The notes under the pieces are model-generated. The model searched no databases. It was not told where the DNA came from and was given only the letters and a program-made list of their open reading frames with translations. Shown one piece after another: positions 47,114 to 56,304 of a DNA stretch of 64,000 nucleotides (within the stretch, counting starts at the first letter, position 1; every line of letters begins with the position of its first letter). Source of the DNA: Psychrosphaera haliotis (GTDB lineage Bacteria; Pseudomonadota; Gammaproteobacteria; Enterobacterales; Alteromonadaceae); the NCBI RefSeq assembly GCF_009728465.1, contig NZ_WOCD01000001.1, positions 558,001-622,000 of the forward strand. The letters are read 5' to 3'. The position numbers and the translations under genes are program-made.

Positions 47114-48118
47114 TTAATCGTCAAATAAAAAGTTGAGTTTATTACGTAAAGTAGGAATTGAGTCTTCGGTAAACAGAAGTAGCAAGTCGCAAGTAACGTC
47201 TAACCCTTCTAAACCGTAACTAATTTCTACCGTTAATGTTTTTTTCCAATGTGTTGAATTGGTATAAATAAGCTCGGACACATTGCAATGTTGACCTAGA
47301 ACAACGGGATGCCCTTGACTAAAGTTTAAGTCGAGTTGCTCTGACAAGCCTTTTAAAACCGAACCTATAAGAATATTAGCGATATCCATTAACAGCTCAA
47401 GTTCTATGCGTTCGTTAATTTGACCTTCGTAGTTCATTAACTTCGCAATATCTTGGAAGCCTGAATCACCTAAAATAAGAAGCGCTTCACCCGCAACTCC
47501 GCCGCTGATAAAACCTTGGCAAACACCTGAGGTGGTAGAGTTTGACTCCACTGACTGCAAAGCCATGGACAGTTCACTCACTTCCAGCACATTTACATTG
47601 GGGATAGGTAAACGGACAAAAACCTTAAGAACCTCTGCTAACAAACTACCGGCTTGACCCATGGCAACGTTGGTTACTTCTTGAAGAACGTCTCTCATTT
47701 CTTCATCTAACATGGTATCTAGAGACTCACCACGTTTTGTCAGGTCAGACTCGCTATTAACGCCATATTTGGTTAACAGGTCTTGTAACTTTTCTTTATC
47801 TATCGGTTTCTTTATGAAATCTAGCGCACCTAATGCCTTAACTCGCTCGTGAGCTTCAGCTTGAATGTCGCCCGATACAACTATTGTAAGTACAGGTAAA
47901 CTTTCAGCTTTAATAGCTTCTAGTACACCGTAACCATCTAGTATAGGCATATTCAAATCTAGAAAAAGCACATTACCTATGCCCTTTCTTAGCTTGTCCA
48001 GTGCGTCTTCACCGTTGACTGCAAAAGTAATTTCTACTTCCCAATCATCTGGTAAAGAACGTGCCATTTGTTTCCTGGCAAGATTTGAGTCGTCACATAT
48101 GACTACCGACGTTTTCAT
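47114..48118 (-). CDS. Response regulator with CheC/CheX-like phosphatase domain
   Basis: The 334-residue protein has an N-terminal receiver domain with the phospho-acceptor Asp54 in FLDLNMPILDGYG and KKPIDKEKL, then a CheC/CheX/FliY-like C-terminal domain (LQEVTNVAMGQAGSLLAEVL, LLMDIANILIGSVLKGLSEQL). It lies directly upstream of the GGDEF gene, so the pair probably links a phosphorelay to c-di-GMP. Its kinase is not in the window. CheC-like domains usually dephosphorylate receiver domains. Confidence 0.93.
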   Translation of the reverse strand: MKTSVVICDDSNLARKQMARSLPDDWEVEITFAVNGEDALDKLRKGIGNVLFLDLNMPILDGYGVLEAIKAESLPVLTIVVSGDIQAEAHERVKALGALDFIKKPIDKEKLQDLLTKYGVNSESDLTKRGESLDTMLDEEMRDVLQEVTNVAMGQAGSLLAEVLKVFVRLPIPNVNVLEVSELSMALQSVESNSTTSGVCQGFISGGVAGEALLILGDSGFQDIAKLMNYEGQINERIELELLMDIANILIGSVLKGLSEQLDLNFSQGHPVVLGQHCNVSELIYTNSTHWKKTLTVEISYGLEGLDVTCDLLLLFTEDSIPTLRNKLNFLFDD

Positions 48119-48255
48119 AGTTATATTTCTATCCGTTATCTAACAATTATAAGTACCGATAAATAATCATAAAATGTTTCTAGAAAAACTATAGCAGTTA
48201 GTTAACAATAGTATCTAGTAAATTATTTTATTTCTCATTAAGTTGGTAAATTTTT

Positions 48256-48918
48256 ATGAAGAAAGTGTTAGTCACTTCATTGTTATTCATGTCTACATTA
48301 AGCTTAGCGTATGACATCCAAAAAAACCTGCCTGTTAATTACGACATAGTAAAAGCAAATGGAAAATCTGTTGCTTTGCTAGGTAACCAAATTGAACTAG
48401 GCGATACAGCCCCAGACTTTAGAGTAGTGAATGACAAGTTCTCTCTCAAAACTAAAGCTGATTTTGCAGGAAAGCCTTTATTAATTAGCACTGTACCAAG
48501 TTTAGATACAGGTGTATGTAGTATCCAAACAAAACGTTTTAACGATGAGGTCGAAAACTTACCGCAAGACGTGGTGATGTTAACCATAAGCGCAGATTTA
48601 CCTTTTGCTCAAAAGCGATTTTGCCAAGCAGAGAAAATTGATAAGTTAATGACATTGTCAGATTCTGTCTGGCGCGACTTTGGCATGAATTACGGTTTAT
48701 TAATTAAAGACATGGGGCTGTTAGCTAGAGCTATCTTTGTTATTAGTCCTGATGACAAAATCGTCTATAAAGAGGTTGTGAGTGAATTATCTGAACAACC
48801 AAATTACGATGCCGCGCTTGAAGCTTTAAGGAGTATCTCTGAACAGCAAATGGATGACTCTGAAGAGTCACTAGCGGGTGTTACAGAAGAACAAGCTAAG
48901 AAGAGCGACAATTTATAA
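48256..48918 (+). CDS. tpx: Thiol peroxidase with signal peptide
   Basis: Tpx reduces peroxides with an atypical two-cysteine mechanism. The 220-residue protein has the peroxidatic Cys88 in TVPSLDTGVCSIQTK and the resolving Cys123 in KRFCQAE, spaced as in the Tpx family, with GDTAPDF upstream. Unlike most Tpx it begins with a clear signal peptide (KKVLVTSLLFMSTLSLA) and ends in an acidic tail of about 25 residues (QQMDDSEESLAG...). This suggests an exported, periplasmic form (inference). Confidence 0.9.
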   Translation: MKKVLVTSLLFMSTLSLAYDIQKNLPVNYDIVKANGKSVALLGNQIELGDTAPDFRVVNDKFSLKTKADFAGKPLLISTVPSLDTGVCSIQTKRFNDEVENLPQDVVMLTISADLPFAQKRFCQAEKIDKLMTLSDSVWRDFGMNYGLLIKDMGLLARAIFVISPDDKIVYKEVVSELSEQPNYDAALEALRSISEQQMDDSEESLAGVTEEQAKKSDNL

Positions 48919-48981
48919 AACGATATTTAAATTATTTAATAATTGTAAAACAAACACTTATTATTATTTTTAATTTATTTA

Positions 48982-49011
48982 CTTGAAAAAAACCAGTCCG
49001 TCCTTACATAT
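48982..49011 (+). promoter_or_regulatory. Heat-shock (sigma-32) promoter of the hsp20 gene
   Basis: CTTGAAA (-35) and CCTTACATAT (near CCCCATnT) are 13 bases apart. A transcript from about 49018 would carry a leader of roughly 105 bases. Confidence 0.55.
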
Positions 49012-49014
49012 GTA

Positions 49015-49118
49015 GTGAGCTTGAAATAGACGCCATTTGGGTCACCAAGCTCACCGACTTGTTCATTTTGAAAAGTCGTTTTCATTAATTTACTTATTGC
49101 TTAATAAGAAAGGATAAG
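49015..49118 (+). promoter_or_regulatory. ROSE-like RNA thermometer in the hsp20 leader
   Basis: The leader can fold into three hairpins. The first pairs 49015-49023 with 49046-49054 (nine bases, perfect) and the second pairs CGACTT with AAGTCG (49055-49078). In the last, 49093-49102 (CUUAUUGCUU) pairs with 49109-49118 (AAAGGAUAAG) so that the UUGCU segment covers the AGGA ribosome site with a bulged G, the hallmark of ROSE elements. Heating would open it. A shorter competing hairpin (CUUAUU/AAUAAG) is also possible. Confidence 0.65.
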
Positions 49119-49122
49119 ACAC

Positions 49123-49560
49123 ATGAGAAATATCGATCTATCACCACTATACCGTTCATTTATTGGGTTTGACCAACTAGCTTCTAAATTAGATGCTGCT
49201 AATCGTGGCGACAAAAATAGCGGATACCCTCCATACAATATTGAATCTATTTCAGACGACAAATATAGAATTACAATGGCTGTTGCCGGATTTGTTGAGT
49301 CAGAATTAGAAATAGAATCTGAGAACAATAGTCTTATTGTTAAAGGTGTAAAAGCCGAAGAAAAAGAAAATAAGAATTACCTGTATCAAGGCATTGCTGA
49401 GCGAAATTTTGAACGTAGATTTCAGTTGGGCGATTATATTAAAGTAATCGATGCCTCCATGGAACATGGTTTACTGCACGTAAACTTAGAGCGTGAAGTA
49501 CCAGAAGCATTAAAGCCAAGAAAAATCAGCATTGGCCAAAACAAGCTAATTGAACAGTAG
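49123..49560 (+). CDS. Hsp20 family small heat-shock protein (IbpA-like)
   Basis: This chaperone holds unfolding proteins in the cytoplasm. The 145-residue protein has the alpha-crystallin domain at about residues 35-125 (YPPYNIESISDDKYRITMAVAGF, ending HGLLHVNLEREVPEALKPRKI, in parts) and the C-terminal ISIG motif in place of IxI. The family start MRNIDLSPLYRSFIGFDQL is present. The heat-shock promoter and thermometer in the leader fit the function. Confidence 0.95.
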   Translation: MRNIDLSPLYRSFIGFDQLASKLDAANRGDKNSGYPPYNIESISDDKYRITMAVAGFVESELEIESENNSLIVKGVKAEEKENKNYLYQGIAERNFERRFQLGDYIKVIDASMEHGLLHVNLEREVPEALKPRKISIGQNKLIEQ

Positions 49561-49596
49561 AATTTCCTCCCTAGATTGTATTGTTTAAATATAGCG

Positions 49597-49628
49597 AAGC
49601 CCAGTTTATAGCTGGGCTTTTTGTTTTT
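49597..49628 (+). terminator. Intrinsic terminator of the hsp20 gene
   Basis: Eight-base arms AAGCCCAG and CTGGGCTT with a seven-base loop precede a T-rich run. Confidence 0.85.
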
Positions 49629-49685
49629 TTGAAAGCGATTTAAGTGACATTATTAAGCGCTTCTATCTAAATCAAGCAATCAAAA

Positions 49686-49741
49686 TTAGACTGTCTTAAA
49701 TTCTAGTGTATTAGTTTAGACTGTCTTAAATTCTAGTGTAT
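49686..49741. repeat. Tandem 30-base repeat downstream of glnB
   Basis: A 26-base unit is repeated exactly with a 30-base period (49686-49711 and 49716-49741), with a partial third copy after it. The array lies between the hsp20 terminator and the end of glnB. It is too short and lacks the spacer pattern for a CRISPR. Confidence 0.85.
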
Positions 49742-49755
49742 AAAATTACACTGTA

Positions 49756-50097
<342 letters not shown>

Positions 50098-50186
50098 TTA
50101 CTCGCAATTTTAAGTTTTCAACTAGTGGCTTAACTTCAATTATCATAGAATACTAGTACCAGACAAACATGAGAAGTTTTAAATCT

Positions 50187-51017
50187 ATGAATGCCAATGA
50201 AATTCGTGAAGAAATGAAGGTACTGCCTGATATTGACCCTTCCTTTGAAGTTGCAAGACGAGTCAATTTTATTAAAAGCACATTAAAATCGTCAGGATCA
50301 AAAACCTTAGTACTCGGTATTAGTGGCGGCGTTGACTCTTCAACTCTAGGGCGCTTAGCGCAGTTAGCTGTTGAATCTTTAACTGAGGAAACCGGTTTAG
50401 TTCATAAATTTATTGCCGTTCGCCTGCCTTATGATGTTCAAGCCGATGAAGATGAAGCACAGCTTGCCTTAAATTTCATAAAACCAAGTGAAATTGTAAC
50501 GGTAAACGTAAAGGACGGCGTTGATGGCATTCATAACGAGGTTATGTCGGTATTGCCGGAAAGCCTCCGCTCTGATTTAACGACAGCTAAAGTAGATTTT
50601 GTAAAAGGGAATGTTAAAGCTAGAGCTCGAATGGTTGCTCAATATGAAATCGCCGGTTTGTTGGGTGGTTTAGTATTAGGAACCGATCATTCTGCTGAAA
50701 ATATCACGGGGTTTTATACTAAATGGGGCGATGGAGCTTGCGACTTAATTCCATTATTTGGTTTGTGTAAGCGTCAAGTGCGAAGCCTTGCTGCCTATTT
50801 AGGTGCGCCTAAGGTATTAGTTGAAAAAGCACCAACTGCTGATTTGGAAGAACTAGCACCAGGTAAAAAAGACGAAGATGCGTTAGGTTTGAGCTACGAC
50901 AACATTGATGATTTTCTAGAGGGTAAGGAAATTGATCAGGATGTAGAAAGTAAGCTAGTCTCTATCTTTAATTCAACACAGCACAAGCGTAAAGCAATAC
51001 CAACAATATATGATTAG
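50187..51017 (+). CDS. nadE: NAD(+) synthase NadE
   Basis: NadE is the ammonia-dependent enzyme that makes NAD from nicotinate adenine dinucleotide. The 276-residue protein has the PP-loop [18 protein letters not shown], the family regions [18 protein letters not shown] and [30 protein letters not shown] (parts), and no glutaminase domain. The start [11 protein letters not shown] has GAGAAG ten bases upstream; an ATG six codons earlier lacks a site. The C-terminus ([14 protein letters not shown]) is slightly shorter than in E. coli. Confidence 0.95.
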   Translation: MNANEIREEMKVLPDIDPSFEVARRVNFIKSTLKSSGSKTLVLGISGGVDSSTLGRLAQLAVESLTEETGLVHKFIAVRLPYDVQADEDEAQLALNFIKPSEIVTVNVKDGVDGIHNEVMSVLPESLRSDLTTAKVDFVKGNVKARARMVAQYEIAGLLGGLVLGTDHSAENITGFYTKWGDGACDLIPLFGLCKRQVRSLAAYLGAPKVLVEKAPTADLEELAPGKKDEDALGLSYDNIDDFLEGKEIDQDVESKLVSIFNSTQHKRKAIPTIYD

Positions 51018-51026
51018 TCGATAGAG

Positions 51027-51059
51027 GCTCTGTTAACGTTTTAACACGTTAGGCAGAGC
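51027..51059. terminator. Hairpin between convergent nadE and fimT
   Basis: GCTCTG and CAGAGC form the base of a stem with an inner AACG/CGTT pair, ten bases after the nadE stop and overlapping the last codons of fimT. Lacks a strong U-run. Confidence 0.4.
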
Positions 51060-51570
51060 AGTCTATTTGTGCCGGGTCACGAACAATCCTGACTCGGCCA
51101 ACATTTGATAGGACGAGTGCTCTTGAATGCAAACTAGAGTCTTCTGTTGGGCAAATCCTAATTGTTGTATTTACCGTTTGAGCGGTGCTAACAGGCGCAA
51201 ACCTGATTAAATTTTGAGTCGATTTAATCGTAAAACCTTTTACCATATCCGCACTGCCAATAATCTCTTCATTCGCATCCAAACTATTATCAGCGTTTTC
51301 ATCTACAAAAATCATTTTTGTTTGATTCCAATCGGCGTCACAAGTTTGCATGTCTTTGGTGGGGCAAAGAACAACAAACACATTCTGTGATATGGCGGTG
51401 TGCCTAGCTAGCTGAAGCGCTGAACTATGATTATTAACAATTGCAGCCACTTTATTGCGAGTAAAGAAGTTGCTTACTGAAGGTGCAACAGAAGTTGTAA
51501 TTATCGCAAATAAAGCTAACGTCACTAAAGCTTCGATTAACGTAAAACCTTTTACATTACTCGCCTTCAT
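51049..51570 (-). CDS. fimT: Type IV pilus minor pseudopilin, FimT/GspH type
   Basis: This 173-residue protein carries a class III prepilin signal, KGFTLIEALVTLALFAIITT, to be cleaved before the Phe, and a C-terminal beta domain typical of FimT/GspH minor pilins (RIVRDPAQIDCSA ending). It is the last gene of the minor-pilin operon. It may help prime pilus assembly or bind DNA, as FimT proteins do elsewhere (family knowledge). Confidence 0.9.
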   Translation of the reverse strand: MKASNVKGFTLIEALVTLALFAIITTSVAPSVSNFFTRNKVAAIVNNHSSALQLARHTAISQNVFVVLCPTKDMQTCDADWNQTKMIFVDENADNSLDANEEIIGSADMVKGFTIKSTQNLIRFAPVSTAQTVNTTIRICPTEDSSLHSRALVLSNVGRVRIVRDPAQIDCSA

Positions 51571-51573
51571 TTA

Positions 51574-52056
51574 CTAACAGCTCCAACAATATTCATCAGC
51601 GGCATAAGCACCATCTTTGTCGGCATCATAGGCTTTGCGCCCATCAGAAAAGATACTCATCATACCGTCAGCCATTGGGTCACTTGAGCCTGTATGCTTT
51701 GGTGTTGCTTTAATTTCATAAGAACGCCCATTGTTTGCTACCGCTTCAATTGTCAGGGTGTACCTCCTGTCAGCAGCAGCTCCATCCGCTGGCGAATGTC
51801 CAACAAATACCCACGGCTCTCCTGTGTCTGATGGTGAGCTTTTACTGCCAGCAGCCCCTTTATAGCTAAAAGTTGTTGCTTTGTGCTTTTCCATTGCCGT
51901 AGCAAACTCTAACATATCTGCTTGCGCTTGAGCCCTATAAGAGCTCACAACGTAACGTGTATAACTCGGGTATATAACCGAAGCTAGAATACCAATAATA
52001 GCCAGCGTGACTAGCATTTCAATAAGGGTAAACCCGCGATTTTTATTACAAGACAT
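51574..52056 (-). CDS. pilE: Type IV minor pilin PilE
   Basis: The 160-residue protein has the prepilin motif RGFTLIEMLVTLAIIGILAS and a long N-terminal helix (YPSYTRYVVSSYRAQAQADM). The C-terminal part has a Cys pair (YCWSC) that could close the D-loop. It lies two bases after pilY1 in the operon order of Pseudomonas-type fimU-pilVWXY1E clusters. Confidence 0.92.
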   Translation of the reverse strand: MSCNKNRGFTLIEMLVTLAIIGILASVIYPSYTRYVVSSYRAQAQADMLEFATAMEKHKATTFSYKGAAGSKSSPSDTGEPWVFVGHSPADGAAADRRYTLTIEAVANNGRSYEIKATPKHTGSSDPMADGMMSIFSDGRKAYDADKDGAYAADEYCWSC

Positions 52057-52058
52057 GT

Positions 52059-55000
52059 TTAGTTATCGTCCTTGGTAGTCGGTTCAATGTCAGTTGACCA
52101 TGAGTTGGTAAATACTTGATTTAAACGACTGCGTAAGCCGGAAATTGAAGAAGTAAATCGTTTGAACTCGTCATTTTGATCATCGTCAGAAATAACGGTA
52201 TCAGCACACTCTGTACCGATACAAATTGTAGGAGCTTCAGGATCGGTGATTATGAGTCTTGGCTCAGCTGGAATACCTGATTTATCTAATGTTATAAATG
52301 TATCTTCGTAATCAACGTCACCATCACCATCATTATCTTGAATCGCACTACCATCTAGTAAGTCGATAATATAAAGTCGACCGCCACCCTGTGCCGCAGA
52401 ACAGCTGTTTTCTATTAAACCGGCTGTGCTAGGGTCGTACGTTGTGAAAATAAGCTTACTGTTAATAACGGTTACGCCCGTGATTACCTTTTCACCTCGA
52501 GTTAAGTTAAATTCATATCCATCATAAGATGAAATATCATCCACAGAAGGCGTACTCGCACTTAACTGGGCTATATTGCCAATATTGGGGAACGTATACT
52601 CACCATCTTCATCAGGAGCGAAAACACCTTTGTCTTTAATCATAAGTACAGAATCATCTATATCCTCATTTAAAGGATGAGCTCGATAACCAGAGCCAAT
52701 ACTAACAGCATAATAATGCTCTTGCTGATGTACAATTTCTGCAACATCAGGTGCGTAATAAAAACGTCTATTTTTACTTCTAGAAAGATTTAAAGAGGTG
52801 GTATATATCTTTTCACCCTTAAACATATTGCTTAATGACTCGTCATTATAAACATCAACTCTGAATAAATTTCCACCCATATCAGCAAAATACATGTGGT
52901 CCATAAACCCATCAAAATCTCTGTCTATCACCGCTACACGAGAAGGAATACTATAATCCATTCCATTAACATCATGATTGCCACCCTCTTTTATCTCTGC
53001 GATCAAAGAGCCGTCCGATACGTCGACAATAAAAACTGATGTACCAACATCATCTTGGTCTCTAAAGATATTGCTATCTTGGTTTGTATCGTAACCACCA
53101 CCAATAACAAACACACGCTTTTCAGTTCCGTTTACTTTGATTTTAGTGATGGTTGGTTTTGACCACGATTGGCCAAGGTCTTCATAGTCGCCTTCGCCAC
53201 CCTCAATCATATATTTGAATACAGGCTGGGTACGAGATGTAACATCTAACACATAATAATTTCGACCGCCTCGGCGTTGACCAACGATAATGTAATTCTT
53301 ACCGTCTTCCGTCCAAGCATTGATCGCCCCATCCATACCGTAGGTTCGTGAATTAAAAACGTTATCATCTTCGTAATAGTTATATAAATTTGGCAACAGG
53401 TCTTCTGGTATAAATGCCCAGTTTTCTTCTCCGCTATCAGCATCAATTGAAAGCAAATAACCCTCATTGGTACCGATAAAAACAGAAGACTCATTTTCGT
53501 ACTGGAAAAATAGCGGCTCTGAGTGCAACGGATCCGCCATTTGATGACGAGGCTCATTTGTCACTCCGTCACCATCTCTGTCAGTGGCATCGTAACCCCT
53601 TATCCAGTCAACCATAGACAATCGAAGGTCATTGGAGTTTGGCTTGCCGGTAATAGCTAATTTTGATTTAGTTAAGCGAGTATCACCGTCCACAAAAGGC
53701 GATGTTGAATTAGCCATATTACTGTAGACCTTTCTAGGAGTAGCTTGACGGGATGCTGCTCCGCCCCTACCTACAAAAGGACCAGTTAAGCTTGCTGATG
53801 TCGCCCACCAGTCATGCGCTGAGTCTTTGAAAAAGCCATCACTGGCAATTGCGGCTGTACTTGTATTGTCGAGAACAACACTATCAATTAGCTTGTATTT
53901 TTTTAGATTTCCTGGCCAGTATTCTGTGCTTTTAGGATCAAATAACGCGTAATAAATATCATTGGAATGCGTTAATCGATTAAATTGGTTAACAGAAATA
54001 CCTGGTGCAACAAAGGTACTAGCGCCTTTTTTAGCTTCAATTAAAATAGAGCTAAAAGCGTCAGCCAATTCATTGATAGTATTACCCGAGTAAAACGTTC
54101 CTGAGCCGGCTTGAGCTAGATTTTCAAGATAAGTACTGTTAAAGCCTGACGACTCAAAACCAACTGTATAGGTAAATATTTGTGCGTCGTTATTATTAAC
54201 GCCTCTGTCACTCGGTTTAGTTGCCATATAAGTGGCAAGTGCTTCAGCACAAGCTTCACCATTACAATTACTGCCTATCGCCGTTGAAATTGAAGATGCT
54301 TGCGTAGTGGCATTGGCCGCACCATCACTAAACAATACTATATAGTTTGCTTGGCATTGCCCAATATCTGGATCAACGGGCGTATTATAAATTGCGCTAC
54401 CTGGCGAGTCTAAAGACATAAAACGACAATCCCTATCCGTCAGTTTTTCTGGATCGCAACCGTTAGGTATGGTTCTAGTAGAGCCTGAATAAGTATCTGG
54501 GTGGCTTGTGCGAGTTAAAAGTGACACTAAACCAGTAGTTCCGCCACGTGTTGCCCCTAAATCCACACCTTTGCCGTTGATATAAAGAAAGGCTTCAAAC
54601 ATTGTGTCTACAACAGGAGTTCCACCTTCTGCCACAAACTCCTCCAACAAACTGACAAATTTATCTCTTATCGTATAATTATTTGGAAATACAGATAAAA
54701 ATGGCATGGAGTAACGAACTCGCAGTTGAGGCGACATTCTTCTTGTCGAGTCATTTGCTGCCACAGAATGGCTTCGCACTCTGTACGCTAAATCATTGGT
54801 TGCTATTGAAGCCTCACCAAATATAACCATTGGATCGCCTGCATTCCAATTGCTTTGGTCTACAATTTTTTGTACTACTTCAGATATATCAATGCTATTT
54901 ACTGGCAATAGTGAGTCATCCCATTCAGGCTGATTCCAGCATACCGCTCCGTTATTATTACAACTGGTTGCTGTCAAAGCTAAACCATCATCGTCATCGT

Positions 55001-55646
55001 AATTATTATAAAATAAATCACTGAAGTCCTCTCCGTTCTCAAATGGGCCGGGATTATTAGCGGTAGAGCCTACATATTTGAACGTCAGTGAGTTATTTAT
55101 ATTTTCGTTTCCTGCCGAGAAATAGGTAATATGGGCACTCTCAATTATCGCGTATCGAGGAATTTTCATATCAACAAATCTCATGGCATGTCGTCTATTT
55201 TGATTAGGTGCTGTTAACCCAGCCACAGAAAATTGGCTGATAATATCTTGGTTTTGAGCCGTCACTGCGAAATCGTTATTGCCAAAAATTGTTCTTACGA
55301 TCACATTTTCATCAGAGCTTTTATCAATGTCTTCGGCTTTCATTAACACAGGTCCACCCTTGGACGAAAAGCGCATAAGCGAAACATTGACGTCGCTAAT
55401 ATTATTAATTGCCTGCTTAAGTGCTTCTCTAGACTTGAACATACGACTCGTTTGGGTACCGTCAGTTCGAGCCATACTGCCAGAGGTATCAAAAACAAAA
55501 ATTACGTTTGGGTTAACGGTTTTATTTTGGTCTGAAATACCATAATAAATCTCAATATCATCGCCAAAAGCTGAAAACCCAATTAACATTGAGTAGAAAA
55601 TAGAAGCACTTAACAGCTTTATTTTTTTGAATATATGAATGTCCAT
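52059..55646 (-). CDS. pilY1: Pilus tip adhesin PilY1
   Basis: PilY1 sits with the minor pilins at the pilus tip and acts in surface sensing and adhesion. The 1195-residue protein has a signal peptide (residues 1-28), a von Willebrand A domain with MIDAS DTSGSMA at residues 53-59, and a C-terminal beta-propeller (about residues 650-1100) carrying the calcium-type loops DRDGDGVTNEPRHQ and DTNQDSNIFRDQDD. Cys-rich parts lie between them. It follows pilX by one base. Confidence 0.95.
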   Translation of the reverse strand: MDIHIFKKIKLLSASIFYSMLIGFSAFGDDIEIYYGISDQNKTVNPNVIFVFDTSGSMARTDGTQTSRMFKSREALKQAINNISDVNVSLMRFSSKGGPVLMKAEDIDKSSDENVIVRTIFGNNDFAVTAQNQDIISQFSVAGLTAPNQNRRHAMRFVDMKIPRYAIIESAHITYFSAGNENINNSLTFKYVGSTANNPGPFENGEDFSDLFYNNYDDDDGLALTATSCNNNGAVCWNQPEWDDSLLPVNSIDISEVVQKIVDQSNWNAGDPMVIFGEASIATNDLAYRVRSHSVAANDSTRRMSPQLRVRYSMPFLSVFPNNYTIRDKFVSLLEEFVAEGGTPVVDTMFEAFLYINGKGVDLGATRGGTTGLVSLLTRTSHPDTYSGSTRTIPNGCDPEKLTDRDCRFMSLDSPGSAIYNTPVDPDIGQCQANYIVLFSDGAANATTQASSISTAIGSNCNGEACAEALATYMATKPSDRGVNNNDAQIFTYTVGFESSGFNSTYLENLAQAGSGTFYSGNTINELADAFSSILIEAKKGASTFVAPGISVNQFNRLTHSNDIYYALFDPKSTEYWPGNLKKYKLIDSVVLDNTSTAAIASDGFFKDSAHDWWATSASLTGPFVGRGGAASRQATPRKVYSNMANSTSPFVDGDTRLTKSKLAITGKPNSNDLRLSMVDWIRGYDATDRDGDGVTNEPRHQMADPLHSEPLFFQYENESSVFIGTNEGYLLSIDADSGEENWAFIPEDLLPNLYNYYEDDNVFNSRTYGMDGAINAWTEDGKNYIIVGQRRGGRNYYVLDVTSRTQPVFKYMIEGGEGDYEDLGQSWSKPTITKIKVNGTEKRVFVIGGGYDTNQDSNIFRDQDDVGTSVFIVDVSDGSLIAEIKEGGNHDVNGMDYSIPSRVAVIDRDFDGFMDHMYFADMGGNLFRVDVYNDESLSNMFKGEKIYTTSLNLSRSKNRRFYYAPDVAEIVHQQEHYYAVSIGSGYRAHPLNEDIDDSVLMIKDKGVFAPDEDGEYTFPNIGNIAQLSASTPSVDDISSYDGYEFNLTRGEKVITGVTVINSKLIFTTYDPSTAGLIENSCSAAQGGGRLYIIDLLDGSAIQDNDGDGDVDYEDTFITLDKSGIPAEPRLIITDPEAPTICIGTECADTVISDDDQNDEFKRFTSSISGLRSRLNQVFTNSWSTDIEPTTKDDN

Positions 55647-55647
55647 A

Positions 55648-56301
55648 TTAATTTTCTCCTAGCTCAACAGATTGCCTAGACACAACAACTGTATTAGCCG
55701 CATTTATTACTGTCCCGTTAACATGTCCACAGCCTTTTAACATAAATACTTCAAATACCGTTCTATTCCTTGCACCGTCTGTATCTACAATGCTTGATAC
55801 AAGCCCTGACGTTGGGTCAGTAATGTTTTTCAGTCCAACAAACGCAGACTTTGACCAGGCATTTATTTCTGGCACATTCATCATAGCTCCACCACCATTA
55901 TGAACGGCGTTATCTTGTAAGCCAGCGGCATTAACTCTTCTTTGTGACCACAGTGCATTAGCTATTTGATCACACGTTGGCAATTGCGCCATGTCCACTT
56001 GATTATTATTTGTTATCGCCCCTGCGTTTCTCGCCGCAGTTAGCACATCAACTTCAGGCACTCCTGCACCGCCCATAACAATTCCAGCGCGCAGATTTGC
56101 CGAACTCCCTTCGTGAACAATCCCCTCAACGGCTACTTCAGCGGCATCAAAAGCCAAGGAAACGGTGTTCTGATTGCTGGCCATTTTTGTTTGCATTACA
56201 CCTGATGATATAGAACTCACGCCGACCACCGTCATAGAGGTTAAAATGACAAGTGCAATGATTAAGACGATGCCTTTCTGTTTACTGATTTTTAATTTCA
56301 C
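55648..56301 (-). CDS. pilX: Type IV pilus assembly protein PilX
   Basis: The 217-residue minor pilin has the atypical prepilin segment KQKGIVLIIALVILTSMTVVGV followed by an N-terminal helix (SSISSGVMQTKMASNQNT) and a beta-rich C-terminal part. The Gly before Ile would be the cleavage site. It is the third gene of the operon, three bases after pilW. Confidence 0.88.
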   Translation of the reverse strand: MKLKISKQKGIVLIIALVILTSMTVVGVSSISSGVMQTKMASNQNTVSLAFDAAEVAVEGIVHEGSSANLRAGIVMGGAGVPEVDVLTAARNAGAITNNNQVDMAQLPTCDQIANALWSQRRVNAAGLQDNAVHNGGGAMMNVPEINAWSKSAFVGLKNITDPTSGLVSSIVDTDGARNRTVFEVFMLKGCGHVNGTVINAANTVVVSRQSVELGEN

Positions 56302-56304
56302 CTA

